A DNA stretch of 64,000 nucleotides from Okapia johnstoni (Eukaryota > Chordata > Mammalia > Artiodactyla > Giraffidae): positions 18,547,001 to 18,611,000 of the forward strand of contig CM044306.1 of assembly GCA_024291935.2 (NCBI GenBank), written 5' to 3'. The translations under genes were made by a program, and so were the position numbers. The notes under the pieces are model-generated. The model saw nothing but the letters and a program-made list of their open reading frames with translations. It searched no databases and had not been told where the DNA came from. Numbering within the stretch: position 1 is the stretch's first letter; every line of letters begins with the position of its first letter. Shown in pieces: positions 1 to 28,348 of the stretch.

Positions 1-395
1 TCCACATGTTGTTCAGGACTAGCTTAGATCCTACTTCCAGTAAGAACACTGGGTTGGGTGCTCCCCCTGTGGGGACTCAGCGCACCAGTAGCACTGTCAC
101 ACTCTATGGTAAAGGCCTGTCTACCGGTGGATGTTCCACAGCAAACAGAAGCCCATCCTCAGACGGCAGCCCTGTGTCTACCCCAAAGTCTGGGAAATGC
201 TCAAAAGACAACCTGCCAAATGAAGGAAAAGGGAGGAAGGAGAGCAGAGACCACATACAAGACCCTCGTTCCTTAACAAACTGGCTGGACTACTTCCTAA
301 AATATAATACACAAGACTCACATGCACCATAAGCAATCCCCATCAGGAACAGTTGCATACACCACGTGGTTTCAGAACACAAGCGCTTGTGTTAC
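1..395 (-). other. DHX8 intron 16 (partial)
   Basis: Intronic sequence 3' of exon 16, running off the window edge. I see no exon or repeat I can name here. Confidence 0.7.
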
Positions 396-17158
<16,763 letters not shown>

Positions 17159-17205
17159 TGTCGAGGAAGGGACCGGGTATGGGCTCCCGCTGACGGCCCC
17201 ACAGC

Positions 17206-17325
17206 CTTTTCTCATCTGTAAACTTGGATAATGTTGCTCTAACTGGGTTTAGGTGATGACCAAATGAGATAACTATACAAGGATCCTGGTTCATAAACAC
17301 AGTACAATGGCAGTTGCTATAATCC
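17206..17325 (-). mobile_element. MIR SINE abutting the exon 1 CpG block
   Basis: The run TTCTCATCTGTAAACTTGG, a later AAATGAGATAA and the AATGGCAGTTGCTATAAT end match a MIR read in reverse. It is truncated on its left exactly where the GC-rich sequence stops. Confidence 0.65.
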
Positions 17326-17584
17326 CAAATTTGAGACCGTGGTCACCGTCAAGTCTGTCAAGCATAGATCCCCAAAGTCGGAGACACCAGAGAGCCACCT
17401 GGCTCCTCTCCTGTGAAAACCCCTTCTCAGGCCCCAGTTTTCCAGATGCTAATACCCTCAGTCCTCTCAGAACTTGTTCCCTCAAATATCAGCTGCGCTG
17501 TGAACCCAAAGTCAGTAAGCTCAGGTCTCCCAGCTTCTGCTTCAGGTCCCCTTTTCCTTTGTGACAACCTATGGTGAGGTGAGG

Positions 17585-17801
17585 GGCTTCCCAAGTGGCT
17601 CAGTGGTAAAGAATCCGCCTGTCAAGTAGGAGACACGGATTCGATCCCTGAGTCTGGAAGATTCCCTGGAGAAGGAAATGGCAACCCTCTCCAGGATTCT
17701 TGCCGAGGAAATCCCATGGACAGAGGAATCTGGGGGGTGTCTGTCCATGGCGTCGCAAAGAGTTGGACACAACTTAGCAACTAAACAGCAGCAGCAGCAA
17801 C
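17585..17801 (+). mobile_element. Bov-tA SINE just upstream of DHX8
   Basis: Full head and Bov-A body followed by a CAGCAGCAGCAGCAA tail. A perfect 14-bp target-site duplication, ATGGTGAGGTGAGG, lies at 17,571-17,584 and 17,802-17,815, so this is a clean retroposition. Confidence 0.93.
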
Positions 17802-17815
17802 ATGGTGAGGTGAGG

Positions 17816-18660
17816 ATTTTCCCACACCCCCCAGCTCTGCATGATGAATGAGGAAACAGGAGGCGCCCCCAAGTGCCTTTTGATGGCCTTCTCATCAAAA
17901 GAGAGGGAGTCAGACCCTTTTGCTTTTAGCTTCAGGGTACGTTACACTACTGCATCTTTGAACTCTGTTCTTTCATCATCTCACTGTAGTTCTCATCACT
18001 TCCAAGAGCTCCATGTTTCCAGGATCGTAAGGATCAGCACTGTACCTACCCTCTGTGTTCTTCCCACTCCCCTTTTGCTTCCTCTTTTCCCACATGAATG
18101 AGATGGAAAATCTTGCACCTGGATCAACAAGCTCAACTTGCCAGCTTGGAGCAGGGCTACCTGGGGCTTATGCCACTGAATTCTTTTCTTTGTGCTTCTT
18201 TGTGCTTCAAAATATATATACATTTATGTTCTGCTTTCCTCCAATATTTAACTGGATGGGGGAAAGAAAACATGGGTTTGTTTTGTTTTAAAAGCTCCGA
18301 GGGAAGAAAGGCTATAGAACCATAATATGTAGTAGTGGTAAGAGTACTATAGGAAAACTACAAAAACTTTTTTAATTTTGGGGGGAATTATTGAACACAC
18401 ATCTCAACAGTAAATAGTAACAACAAAACATTGATTTTATTTGTGTATGCCATTAAGTACAAATTTTCAGAAGTCAAAGTTTTTTATGCAATACACATAT
18501 ACCCTATAATACCAAGGGATGCTTTTTGAAGCCAGAGGAGAACATTAAGTGCATAGATACTGATAAATTAATAGCCCAAACACACATGCATGTGGAATCT
18601 TCCTCTCTCTCCCAATGAAAGACACTGAACCAAATGTAGTATAAAAGTGAGCTCACTGCA
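17816..18660. other. Upstream region without recognised genes
   Basis: Low-GC unique-looking sequence. No CpG-rich promoter, open frame of interest or repeat that I can name is seen. Confidence 0.4.
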
Positions 18661-18679
18661 GGGAGGGAAAAATTGGGAG

Positions 18680-19035
18680 ATTAGGATTGACATACATACA
18701 CTACTATGTATAAAACAGATAATTAATGAGGGCCTACTATATAGCACAGGGAAAAGAATCTAAAAAACAGTGGGTATATGTATGACTGATCCACTTTGCT
18801 GTACACCTGAAACTAACACAACATGGTAAATTAACTGTATTCTAAAAAAATTTTTTAAGTGAGTTTATTCTTACGAGGGTATTTTGTATAGCACAGGAAA
18901 TACAGCCAATATTTTATAACTATAAATAAAGTATAACCCTTAAAAATTATGACTGTGAATCACTATGTTGTACCTCTGAAACTTACATAATAATGTACAT
19001 CAACTATACCTCAATAAAAAATAAATAAAATAATT
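18680..19035 (+). mobile_element. L1 3' ends (two overlapping copies)
   Basis: The L1 3' UTR text CACTTTGCTGTACACCTGAA followed by AACACAACATGGTAAATTAA appears once. A related stretch, CTCTGAAACTTACATAATAA, then CAACTATACCTCAATAAAAA, ends in an A-rich tail. Confidence 0.7.
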
Positions 19036-19053
19036 TTTTAAGTGAATTAATTC

Positions 19054-19172
19054 TGGGAATTCCCTGGCAGTCCAGTAGTTAAGACTTCTCGCTTTCAATG
19101 CCAAGAACCTGTGTTCAATCCCCGGTCCAAGAACAAGGATCCCTCAAGTCACACAGTGTGGCCAAAAAACAA
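19054..19172 (+). mobile_element. CHR-type SINE with perfect duplication
   Basis: Short CHR head (TTCCCTGGCAGTCCAGTAG, GTTCAATCCCCGGTCCAAG). Flanked by the 14-bp duplication AAGTGAATTAATTC at 19,040-19,053 and 19,173-19,186. Confidence 0.88.
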
Positions 19173-19250
19173 AAGTGAATTAATTCACATTGAATATATT
19201 TGGATATATTCTGGATCATCCTTTGAATATATTTCCAAATATTATACCAG

Positions 19251-19376
19251 ATAAGTTCTTCCCTGGCAGTCCAATGGTTAAGACTCTATGCTTCCACTGC
19301 AGGAGGTGTGGGTTCCATCTGGGAGACTAAGATCCCATGTGCTGCAGGGTGCGGCCAAAAAAAAACAAAAAGAAAG
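19251..19376 (+). mobile_element. CHR-type SINE with perfect duplication
   Basis: Short CHR head (CTTCCCTGGCAGTCCAATGG) and A-rich tail. Flanked by AAATATTATACCAG at 19,237-19,250 and 19,377-19,390. Confidence 0.88.
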
Positions 19377-19390
19377 AAATATTATACCAG

Positions 19391-19978
19391 GTATAATTAA
19401 TTGCTCATCAGTATTATATTACTTTCCTTGGACAGCCTCCATTTGGCTTCTTTAATACAGCTGTTGATGGTTCCCAGTAAATAACCTGCTTTCACAAGAC
19501 AATATTTAAAATATTGAAACAAATAGCTTATGCTTAATCACTACCACCACCCATCATGGATAAGAAATGATTTCCCACCCTGATCCAATAGTAACAAGAG
19601 CTTTGCTTTTATGCCTATTCTTAGACTGATATATATGTTCAACTCTCACCGCAATTCCCACATATTTCTGTTTTGTCCCAGAGACTGGTCCCAGCTGCTG
19701 GCCTTGGGATAAGAACTTGGGGGTTGAGGGAAAGTAGGAAGCAGAGAAGGAAGTCTTGAGCTGCTGGGCAATCCTAGACTAGATGGGGGAGGGCAGAAAG
19801 AACATAAGTGTGTGGAGTTGATAGATGGCATCCTTGGGGAAGTTGGTGAGAAAAACCACCAGACTTCCGGTCACCAAAGCAAAATGGTGTTGCTGCAAAC
19901 AAGACAGCTCTGAATTTTTCTGCTGGGATCTTAGGGGAAAACACCTCTGCTCTGGAAGCCAAAATCGGAATGACTTGC
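19391..19978. other. Unique intergenic sequence
   Basis: No gene, RNA or named repeat recognised. Confidence 0.4.
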
Positions 19979-20195
19979 TTGGGGCTTCCCTGGTGGCTCA
20001 GACAGTAAAAGCATCCACCTGCAAAGTGGGAGACCTGGGTTCGATCCCTGGGTTGGGAAGATCCCCTGAAGAAGGAAATGGCAACCCACTCCAGTATTCT
20101 TGCCTGGAGAATCCCATCGACAGAGGAGCCTGGTAGGCTGTACAGTCCATGGGGGGTTGCAAAAAGTCGGACACGACTGAACAACTTCACTTTCA
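19979..20195 (+). mobile_element. Bov-tA SINE
   Basis: Near-complete: head GGCTTCCCTGGTGGCTCAGA, B box GGGTTCGATCCC, body ending AGTCGGACACGACTGAACAA. Confidence 0.9.
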
Positions 20196-22165
20196 CTGCT
20201 CTACTGTGGCCTGACCTAATCAGAGAGCCTGGGAACCAACTGAAAGACAGTGATGCCAGTGGCCAGAACCCTTTCACCTGAGGCCTTTGCTGAGAGGAAC
20301 AGAAGCCCAGAGAGAGTGAAGTAGTGAAATACTCCTCTTTTTTTTTCACTCTTTTCCCTCAAATGCTTCTCCAAATTTGAATCAATTCATCAATGATGTA
20401 CTGAACATCTACTTCATGCCCAGGCACTGTGATAGGTTCTGGAAAGTATCATTAGGGATTGGAAAAGCAGTGGAAAGCCATCAAGGAAGAACTAGAATAT
20501 TCTTAATGCCACACTCGTGGCTGGTGGCAGAGCTGTGTTTATTACTCCGGTCTCTCTGCTGCCTAAACAGAAGGGCAGGTGATTTGGAGACAAAAAACAA
20601 AGTATGTCAGGTCAGCCGAGGGCAGTCGGGGGAGGGATGGGGGCAGATGGGGCCAGGGCCACCTCACAGGACCGTTTCTCCTGTTGCAACTCTTTATTTG
20701 TCTGCCTTATCTTCCAGTGCCCAAGCACAACCTCCATTTTGCCCCAAATGTCCCTGACCTTAAATTTCCTCTCTTTTCAGGCCATCAACCTGCCATCCAC
20801 ATTAATAATGGATGCTTTGAGCTCTAAATTCTCCAAAGTTTTATAGTATTAGGCAAAAAAAAAAAAAAATCCTTCTTAACAGGCTTTTTCTTTTTTTGTC
20901 ACAGTCAAGTCTCCTCCTTTCTCTCCCACTTTAAGGGCTGTCTTTAAAATGTCAAGAAAAAAAAATCAGACACCCTTAGGATGTGAACTTGTTAAGAGAA
21001 TTTATTCCCCCATCTCTACCTCCTCACCCTCTGTGGGAGTGGTAAGAAATTTTCACATGTTTATTTAATCAGGTGAAATATTTAAATGCTAATCATCCTT
21101 TAAGTGACCGAGCTTCAGGATCTAGTGGATATTTTGTAGACTTCATTTAAGTCGATTTTCTTTAAAATGAAAATTTTTTAAATAATGAATATTACAAGTC
21201 TAGGAAACAAAGTGACAAGTTACACAGAGCTTTTTTTTTTCCTCTAGTGATATTTAGCCCCCATCTCTGGGAGGAGGGTATTTCTTTACCCTCTGGTTTC
21301 TGTTTGAGGTCATTCTTTAGAAACTTAAGGCTTTCCTCAGGAGATATACAAAACAAAACAAAACAAAAAACAAGGCAAACCAAGAAATATATTGATAGGA
21401 AAAGAGGAGAGAACAGAGGGGCTGGTGTTCTGTTTACAAATCAGGCATGTAAACAGCTGTCCAGTTAGCTTGGGGCCAAAGGTCTGTGTTAATCTGCACA
21501 CTTGCCACTAACTCCAAAGAAACTGCTCCTCTTAAAACTCCATTTTTTTCACCCAAGAAAAGAAGGATGAATTCCCAGTGTGTCCTCCGTCCCAAGTCTG
21601 AGAGTGCCCAGCAGAAAGAGCCATGTGGGACTCCTCCCTGGTCTCTCCAGGCCCTGAGCCTCAGAGGATCTTTGGTGGCAGCAAGAGCTGCTGCCCTGGT
21701 GCCAAAATAGCTGCCTCTCCGTCCTGGGATTATAGTCATTATGGTGATTGATGCCTCCAGAGTGAAAATCAGCAATCTGGTGAGGTAACTAAAAATGAAT
21801 GCATCTCTTCCTAGGGTTCACTCCACCCAGCTGAGCCACCAAATAAAACCAGCATATGGAGCAATTAGGGAGCTGTGTTCTGGCTTTCAGGGAGAAGAAA
21901 AGAGACAGAGTTCAGGGCCTCCGGTTCCCTGCTTGGTTCAGTAATGATCACAAATCCTAATGAGCATCCTCTTTGCCTTTCAATAGTGTTCCTAGTCTGA
22001 GACCTCCAGCCTGTGGTTTCACCTTTCCAATAAGTTCATTTGTTCCACACAGCAACATCTCACCCTCTTTTGTTGCAAATCGGCTGAGGGAGAAGAAAGG
22101 GAAAAGTGAGGATAAAGGATTTTCACATGGGTTTGTGTGGGGCAAAGATAGTGTTTCTTCTTAGT
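20196..22165. other. Repeat-poor intergenic block of about 2 kb
   Basis: Apart from short A/T runs (20,855-20,868 and 21,230-21,240) I recognise no transposon here. The part at about 21,430-21,920 looks unique and is treated as a finding. No open frame has convincing coding character. Confidence 0.4.
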
Positions 22166-22169
22166 TATA

Positions 22170-22312
22170 ATTTCTTTTTTCTTTTTTTTTTTTTTTTTTT
22201 TTACTGTACTGCTCGGCTTGCAGGATCTTGATTCCCCGAGCAAGGGTCGAACCTGTGCCCCCTGTAGTGGAAGCTCAGAGCCCTAACCACTGAACCACCA
22301 GAGAACTACCCC
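22170..22312 (-). mobile_element. CHR-type SINE with long T run
   Basis: Poly-T (about 22,184-22,201) followed by TTGCAGGATCTTGATTCCCC and CCTAACCACTGAACCACCAG. Confidence 0.8.
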
Positions 22313-23747
22313 CATAGATTTGCTTTTACATGACCCAGAAAGACTCTTAATCTTCCATTAACTCTCAAATAGCAGTGTGGGTAGAACTTATCTGAAAATT
22401 TTTGCAGGACACAGATTCCATATTGGTTGATCAACCTCTCTTACTGAGCATGTCCAGAAACCCCAGTCCTGTTTTATCCCCATGGACTTGGACTTAATGA
22501 AACTTCACATGTGACAAGAACTGATTGGGGTCACACTATCAGCTACTTGAATATTTGGGTTTAAAGGCAATATTCGATCATGTATACTTCTCCTGAAGTT
22601 TTAGAGTTGGACAAGATTTAAGAGATAATGTCATCAAATCCATTCACTAAAGGCCATCATTATTTGAAATGGTTTTACTCCCCTGACCTCAATACCTGAA
22701 ACTCCTCTCTTTAACCCAGTGTATCGTTTCCACCACTGGACCTTCTCTTAATTTTCATGGTGCCTCTAAATCTTTCATCTATCCTTGCTTCCAATGTATC
22801 AGCATTCTCTCAGTTTCACTCATATTCTCTCAAACATTTGGATATATGCTCACAAATGTTAAGGAATCCCTCCCTCCACTGGTTTTTTGCTGCCCTGATC
22901 TGCCAACCCCAAGTGGCTCCTGTCACCCTGTTTCTTCCCTCCCATACTTCTGGGTATTGCTAGAAACAGTCCCAAGGTCAAGCTGGTTCAACCCAGTATA
23001 AATTCATAATCTTGAACTTCACCTGGGCCCCATTAGGGCTCTTCTGGACAGTGGTTTCCCATACAACATGACTCAAGATGTCTAAACTCTCTGAAGTCCC
23101 AAACCCACACCCACCACCATCATTTTCAGAAGACTTCACCTCCTACTTACAGGGAAAAAGAAAGCCACTTAAGACTTCCTTCCCATCCCTGTCCTCACCT
23201 TCATCTCAGAATCAGTCCATACTTTCACCTGATATTTCTGTCTCCAGGAATGTATCCTTTCTCCTCCTCAAAGCTCATGCATCCATGATGCTCTTCATCT
23301 TGTCCCCTCCATTGACAACCTCTCTGATCTCTTGCATCCTTACCCTTTCTCTCTCCTTGTTTCTTACTTTCTTCCTACAAACATGTTCAAGCCCCCACTG
23401 ACCTAAAAATAAGAAATCTTTCCTCTATATGCTTTTGCTCATCCTACTGTCTTTCTCCGTCTCCTGATATAACCAGAGCTCTGAGAATTGTAAACTGTAT
23501 TCGGAGTTCTCTGTTCCCCCTCCTCCTGCCTGCCTCCTTCTCCAACTTATCCACTCAACTCCTGGCCATTTACTTCCACCCTCTTGAAGTTATTCATTTT
23601 TGTATTTGTTCAGTCAACAGATGTGTACTGAGAACCCACTCTGTATCAGTCACTGCTAAAACTCCCTGTTCAGAGAACTTACCAGTTACTTCTGTCTGGG
23701 TCTTACTCTGAGATACTCTGAGTTCATTGCTCTGGATGTGACCTGGG
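22313..23747. other. Intergenic, diverged sequence
   Basis: Pyrimidine-rich in 22,680-23,600 and reminiscent of old LINE or LTR remnants, but I cannot assign a family. No gene seen. Confidence 0.35.
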
Positions 23748-23810
23748 CATCAGGATTTTTTAAGGCTTCTTGGGTGATTCCTAATGTGTAGAAAAGTTTG
23801 GGAACCGCTG
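23748..23810 (+). mobile_element. 3' end of a MER5A-type hAT element
   Basis: GGGTGATTCCTAATGTGTAG, then AAGTTTGGGAACCGCTG matches the MER5A 3' end. Followed by CCCTAATC, directly before the MER20 copy. Confidence 0.6.
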
Positions 23811-23826
23811 CCCTAATCCCCTAATA

Positions 23827-24047
23827 CAAGATTTCTCCATCTTAACACTATTGACCTTTTAGGCAGCCATCATTCTTTGCTGGTGGTCGGGTTTTCCTAT
23901 GCACTATAGGTTGTTTAGCAGCATCCCTGGTCTCTACCACTAGAAGCCAATAGCATCCTCTGCCCCTAGTCATGACAACCAAAAATGTCCCCAGAGATTG
24001 CCAACTGTCTCCTGAAGGGCAAAACCAACCCCAGTTGAGGCCCACTG
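23827..24047 (-). mobile_element. MER20 hAT-Charlie element with 8-bp duplication
   Basis: 221 bp reading in reverse as MER20: TTAACACTATTGACCTTTTA, GTTTAGCAGCATCCCTGGTC, GTCATGACAACCAAAAATGT, CCCAGTTGAGGCCCACTG. The 8-bp duplication CCCTAATA at 23,819-23,826 and 24,048-24,055 fits hAT integration. Confidence 0.85.
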
Positions 24048-24095
24048 CCCTAATATCTTTAGTTCTCATCCTCCTTGTCATGTGGGTAGCATTGT

Positions 24096-24625
24096 GAAGT
24101 GAAAGTGAAAGTCGCTCAGTCATGTCTGACTCTCTCTGACCCCATGGACTGTAATCCATGGAATTCTCCAGGCCAGAATACTGGAGTGGGTAGCCTTTCC
24201 CTTCTTCAGGGATCTTCCCAACCCAGGGATCAAACCCAGGTCTCCCTCACTGCAGGCGGATTTTTTACCAACTGAGCCAAAAGGGAAGCCCAAGAATACT
24301 GGAGTGGGTAGCCTATCTCTTCTCCAGTGGTCTTCCCAATCCAGGAATTGAACCAGGGTCTCCTGAATTGCAGGCGGATTCTTTACCAGCTGAGTTATCA
24401 GGGAAGCCCTTGTGAAGTGTGTGAGTGAGTGAAGGTCGCTCAGTCGTGTCCAACTCTTTACAACCCCATGGACTATTATACACTCCATGGAATTCTCCAG
24501 GCCAGAATACTGGAGTGGGTAGCCTTTCCCTTCTCCAGCGGATCTTCCCAACCCAGGGATCGAACCCAGATCTCCTGCATTGCAGGTGGATTCTCTACCA
24601 GCTGAGCCACAAGGGAAGCCCTTGT
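24096..24625 (-). mobile_element. Cluster of three reverse Bov-tA units
   Basis: A full Bov-tA (24,096-24,289), a half unit lacking the Bov-A 3' part (24,290-24,408), and another full unit (24,420-24,621). Each ends in the reverse tRNA-like head (GAGCCACAAGGGAAGCCC type). The shared phrase AATACTGGAGTGGGTAGCCT recurs three times. Confidence 0.85.
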
Positions 24626-24687
24626 GAAACTCCTCTTTAATTCAGCTTTCACCACAGTGCACTCTCTGATTCATTACGCAAGGACAT

Positions 24688-24966
24688 GCTGCTGCTGCTG
24701 CTGCTGCTAAGTCGCTTCAGTCGTGTCCGACTCTGTGACCCCATAGGCGGCAGCCCACCAGGCTCCGCCGTCCCTGGGATCCTCCAGGCAAGAACACTGG
24801 AGTGGGTTGCCATTTCCTTCTCCAATGCATGAAAGTGAAAAGTGAAAGTGAAGTCGTTCAGTCGTGTCCGACTCTTCGCGACCCCATGGACTGCAGCCTA
24901 CCAGGCTCCTCCGTCCATGGGAGTTTCCAGGCAAGAGTACTGGAGTGGGGTGCCATTGCCTTCTCC
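24688..24966 (-). mobile_element. Bov-A2 dimeric SINE with (GCT)n
   Basis: (GCT)6-type start, then two Bov-A units (AAGTCGCTTCAGTCGTGTCC; GAAGTCGTTCAGTCGTGTCC) joined by the GAAAGTGAAAAGTGAAAGTG linker. Flanked by the 12-bp duplication ACGCAAGGACAT at 24,676-24,687 and 24,967-24,978. Confidence 0.93.
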
Positions 24967-25137
24967 ACGCAAGGACATATTGATATTTAAAACATGTTTA
25001 GAGAGCAGACCTTAAAGTGGTTCATATGTCTTTTGCTCACCTCTCATTGGCTGCTTATCTACAAGAAGGATAAGCAATGTGACCTTTATTGTGGGCAGCC
25101 ACACATCTAGCTAAGACTGGGATTCTGGTCCTATAGT

Positions 25138-25257
25138 TTATGTTTGTTTGGCCATGGCTACACAACTTGCAGGATCTTAGTTCCCAGACCAGGGATTGAA
25201 CCTGGGCCGTGGCAGTGCAAGTCAGGTCCTAACCACTAAACCATAGGCAACTCCCCT
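25138..25257 (-). mobile_element. CHR-type SINE with 17-bp duplication
   Basis: CAACTTGCAGGATCTTAGTT and CTAACCACTAAACCATAGGC. Flanked by GATTCT(G/A)GTCCTATAGT at 25,121-25,137 and 25,258-25,274, with one mismatch. Confidence 0.85.
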
Positions 25258-25274
25258 GATTCTAGTCCTATAGT

Positions 25275-27435
25275 ACTTTCAGATCCTGTCTTTTCCTCAT
25301 TATCCCCCCTTCCCTGGAAGTACAGATGTGATATTGTTGAGTCATCTCAGACAGTGTAAACAAGGTCATGACCGTAGGGTTCCTAGAGCAGAGAGGTAGA
25401 AGCAACCTAATCTCTGACCTCTCAGAGCCACCATACCAGCCCTAGGCTCCTCTCTACTGAATTATTACGTAAGGAAGAAATACACTTCTGTCTGTTTGAA
25501 ATCACCATATTAGGGTGTTGCTATTATATAAGCTGAACCCATGTCCTAATCAACATGGATCCAATCAAATTCGGCTATCACTTCTGGCAACTTGCAGATC
25601 TCTATCTCCAGCCCCTGCAACTCTCAAACTCTAATCTTCTATTTCAGTTACCTATTGGAAGCTCCAGCTGGATATCCAAGTAGGATCTCAAGCTTAGCAT
25701 GTTTAAAACCAAAAGCATCATTCTTTTCCCTCACACTAACACTTCCTGCCATTTCCCCTCATGCTGCTTAAAAGACATCCAATGCTCCAAGTCATCCAGG
25801 CTCCAAATCTGGGATGCCTGCCTCACTTAGGAGCCCTCTATCCGATTAATAGCTTCCCAACAACCTTAGTTAGCACCCCTACACATCTACAAGTCCATAT
25901 GCTTCCACCAAACCAAACCACTTGCTAGTTCCCCCTCCTAAATACTCTGCTTCCAGAACTATTGCAGATTCTCTACTTACTTCTACTGAAGATCCCTACC
26001 CAGCATGCCTTTCTCATCAAAGGCATGTCTGAGTCATCCCACAGATGTCCATCCCCAAACCTTGCACGTGGTAGGCATGAAAATGTTTTTCAAGTTGAAG
26101 AGATCAAATGGTTTGCCCAAAGCCACATGGCTAGATGTTCTGTTATAAGATGGAGACAGCATTTTCAAATGATAAACTAGATTTCCTGCTTTTTTTTTTT
26201 TTAATTGGACTGACAATGTCATGAGGACATGGACTTCTTAGGAAAAAGTAGTGATTTGAGAAATTCTAAACTGCAATTTAAATAAGTGTTCTGCTATTCT
26301 GAGCCTTTGGCATACCATGCAGTATAATTATATCATGTGTCTGTGTAACACAAGATAAAATATAAGCATTTTATTGCAATATATAGTTTCATGGGCTAAA
26401 TGTGAATCTTCATCCAAACATTCTCTAACTTGCCTGATTCCTTAGGGGAATACTTAGAAGCACTTAGAATACTGAGATAGTTTTCAAATTGAGCTTGCTT
26501 GAATCAAATTGAGAATCACTGTGGGATCCTCTAGACCAATTTTAAACAAATCAGTGGATACCATGGTCAATATTTGAGCCATGTGGCCTGCTCTCACAAT
26601 GAATGCCTGTAGCCATTCTTGTTTATGTGCCCATGATTTTCCAAAGGTTTTTTTTTTTTTTTGAGCCATAGGAAAAAGAGAGAGATTCAGTAGGTTTTGA
26701 GTACCTACTGAATGATATGGTAGGCATATGATAGTGTGATAGGGGTATAATAATACTTTAGTCATTATCAATCACAACCCCAGGAGGTAGGTAGGATCTG
26801 CAAGATACAGGGAAGTGGGGAGATGGTCAGCCAGGCCATTTGGCCAGGTCTCAAATGATAGGGCCTCCAATTTCTATTGCTTTTCAGGAGTAAATTTGAG
26901 CAGGGGTGGTTTAAGCCTGGAACTGTAGCCATATTGTTCCCAACTGCCTTGGCTTGGCGCAGTCATTCACAGCTACCTGTAAATTTCAAGCAGGTTTGTG
27001 ATCAAGACACTGACTCTCTGGCCACTTCGGAAATGACGCTTAGGTTATTAACATCCCTTCTCAAAGGAGATCTTTCTTTCTCCAGAGCACACGGAAACAT
27101 GCTTCTGGGTGTCATTCAGCTATTTCTGTAATATAAAAGACAGACATAAATTGCATATTCTTGTATATTAAAAGTTGTATGTGTAGAATGATACATTATC
27201 AATGTATTAATTATAATTTGAATTTTTGATTTAAAAAACTATCCGTTTAATTTTCTACATTTTACCTTTCCCTTTATTAGTTGTAAACCTGGTTTGCATA
27301 AAACAGAAAAATTTCCCATTGGATTATGTTCTTTGATGCCTACACTAGTGTTTTTTGTCTTTTTGTTAGTTATGGAATATTTATAACACTCTTCAGATCA
27401 ATTTATATTTTTTAATATTCACACAGTTTCATTTA
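25275..27435. other. Intergenic, no recognised gene
   Basis: 25,560-25,990 resembles an ancient repeat but is not assigned. T runs lie at 26,190-26,203 and 26,647-26,661. The rest is low-GC and featureless to me. Confidence 0.35.
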
Positions 27436-27439
27436 CCAG

Positions 27440-27642
27440 TAGTGTTAGTCGCTTAGTCACGTCCAACTCTTTGCGACCGCATGGACTGTAGCCCACCAGA
27501 CTCCTCTGTCCATGGATTTCTCTATACAAGAATACTGGAGTGAGTTGCCATTCCCTTCTCCAGGCGATCTTTCCAACCCAGGGATCGAACCCTCCTGAAT
27601 TGCAGGCAGATTCTTTCCTATCTGAGCTACCAGGAAAGACCA
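27440..27642 (-). mobile_element. Bov-tA SINE
   Basis: Reverse Bov-A (AGTCGCTTAGTCACGTCCAA) ending in the reverse head (GAGCTACCAGGAAAGACC). Confidence 0.88.
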
Positions 27643-27654
27643 GTTTTAGAGATA

Positions 27655-27733
27655 CTGCTTATTTATTTTTTTAATTGAAGTATAGTTGATTTCCAATATC
27701 GTGTTAGTTTCAGGTATACAGCATAATGATTCA

Positions 27734-27769
<36 letters not shown>

Positions 27770-27930
27770 TATTCTTTTTCAGGTTATTTTCCCTTATAGG
27801 TTATTATGAAATATTGAAATATTGAGTATAGTTTCCTGTGCTGTACAGTAATTCCTTGTTGGTTTATCTATTTTATATTCGGTAGTGTGTATATGTTACT
27901 CCTCCTGATTCCCCCCCATATGGTTTAATT
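27655..27930 (-). mobile_element. L1 3' end containing an ATGT microsatellite
   Basis: Reverse L1 3' UTR: TTAATTGAAGTATAGTTGAT, then TTTCCTGTGCTGTACAGTAA. The (ATGT)n tract lies inside it. Confidence 0.75.
27741..27770 (+). repeat. (ATGT)n microsatellite
   Basis: About 7.5 perfect ATGT units following an AT run. Confidence 0.95.
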
Positions 27931-27996
27931 AGACACTAAATTCCAGAATTTAGATCTTGCCTAGGAAACAAATTTGAGTTTAAAAGTAACTGGTTT

Positions 27997-28348
27997 GGGC
28001 TTCCCTGGTGACTCAGTGGGAAAGAATCTGCCTGCCAATGCAGGGGACATAGGTTCAATTCCTGGTCCAGGAAGATCCCACCTACTGTGGGGCAACTAAG
28101 CCCATGTGCCACGATTACTGAGCTCATGCTCTTGAACTCAAGAGCTGCAGATACTGAGCCTATATCCCGCAACTACTGAAGCCCATGCACTCTACAGCCT
28201 GTGTTCTTCAATAAGAGAAGTCACTGCAATGAGAAGCCCAAACACAGCAACTAGAGAGTAGCCCTCACTTGCCACAACTAGATAAAGCCCAGGGCAAGCA
28301 GCAATGAAGACCCAGAGCAGCCAAAAATAAATAAATAAATAAATAAAT
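27997..28348 (+). mobile_element. CHR-type tRNA-Glu SINE, long form
   Basis: Head GGCTTCCCTGGTGACTCAG, body with several AACTACTGA/AACTAGAGA blocks and a tetranucleotide AAAT tail. Confidence 0.88.

Noticed and set aside
17307..17564. Plus-strand open frame starting MAVAI, resembling the expected DHX8 N-terminus
   Set aside because: It is on the wrong strand, and the first codons come from the 3' end of a MIR repeat. The match is chance.
19979..20195. tRNA gene suggested by A and B box-like sequences
   Set aside because: This and similar hits are the tRNA-Glu-like heads of Bov-tA and CHR SINEs, without a valid cloverleaf.
19774..20349. 191-codon minus-strand frame
   Set aside because: The middle third crosses a Bov-tA SINE; no domain, splice support or conserved motif.
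24096..24978. Regularly recurring phrases suggesting a CRISPR-like array
   Set aside because: The repeats are SINE units in a mammalian genome; spacing is set by SINE structure.
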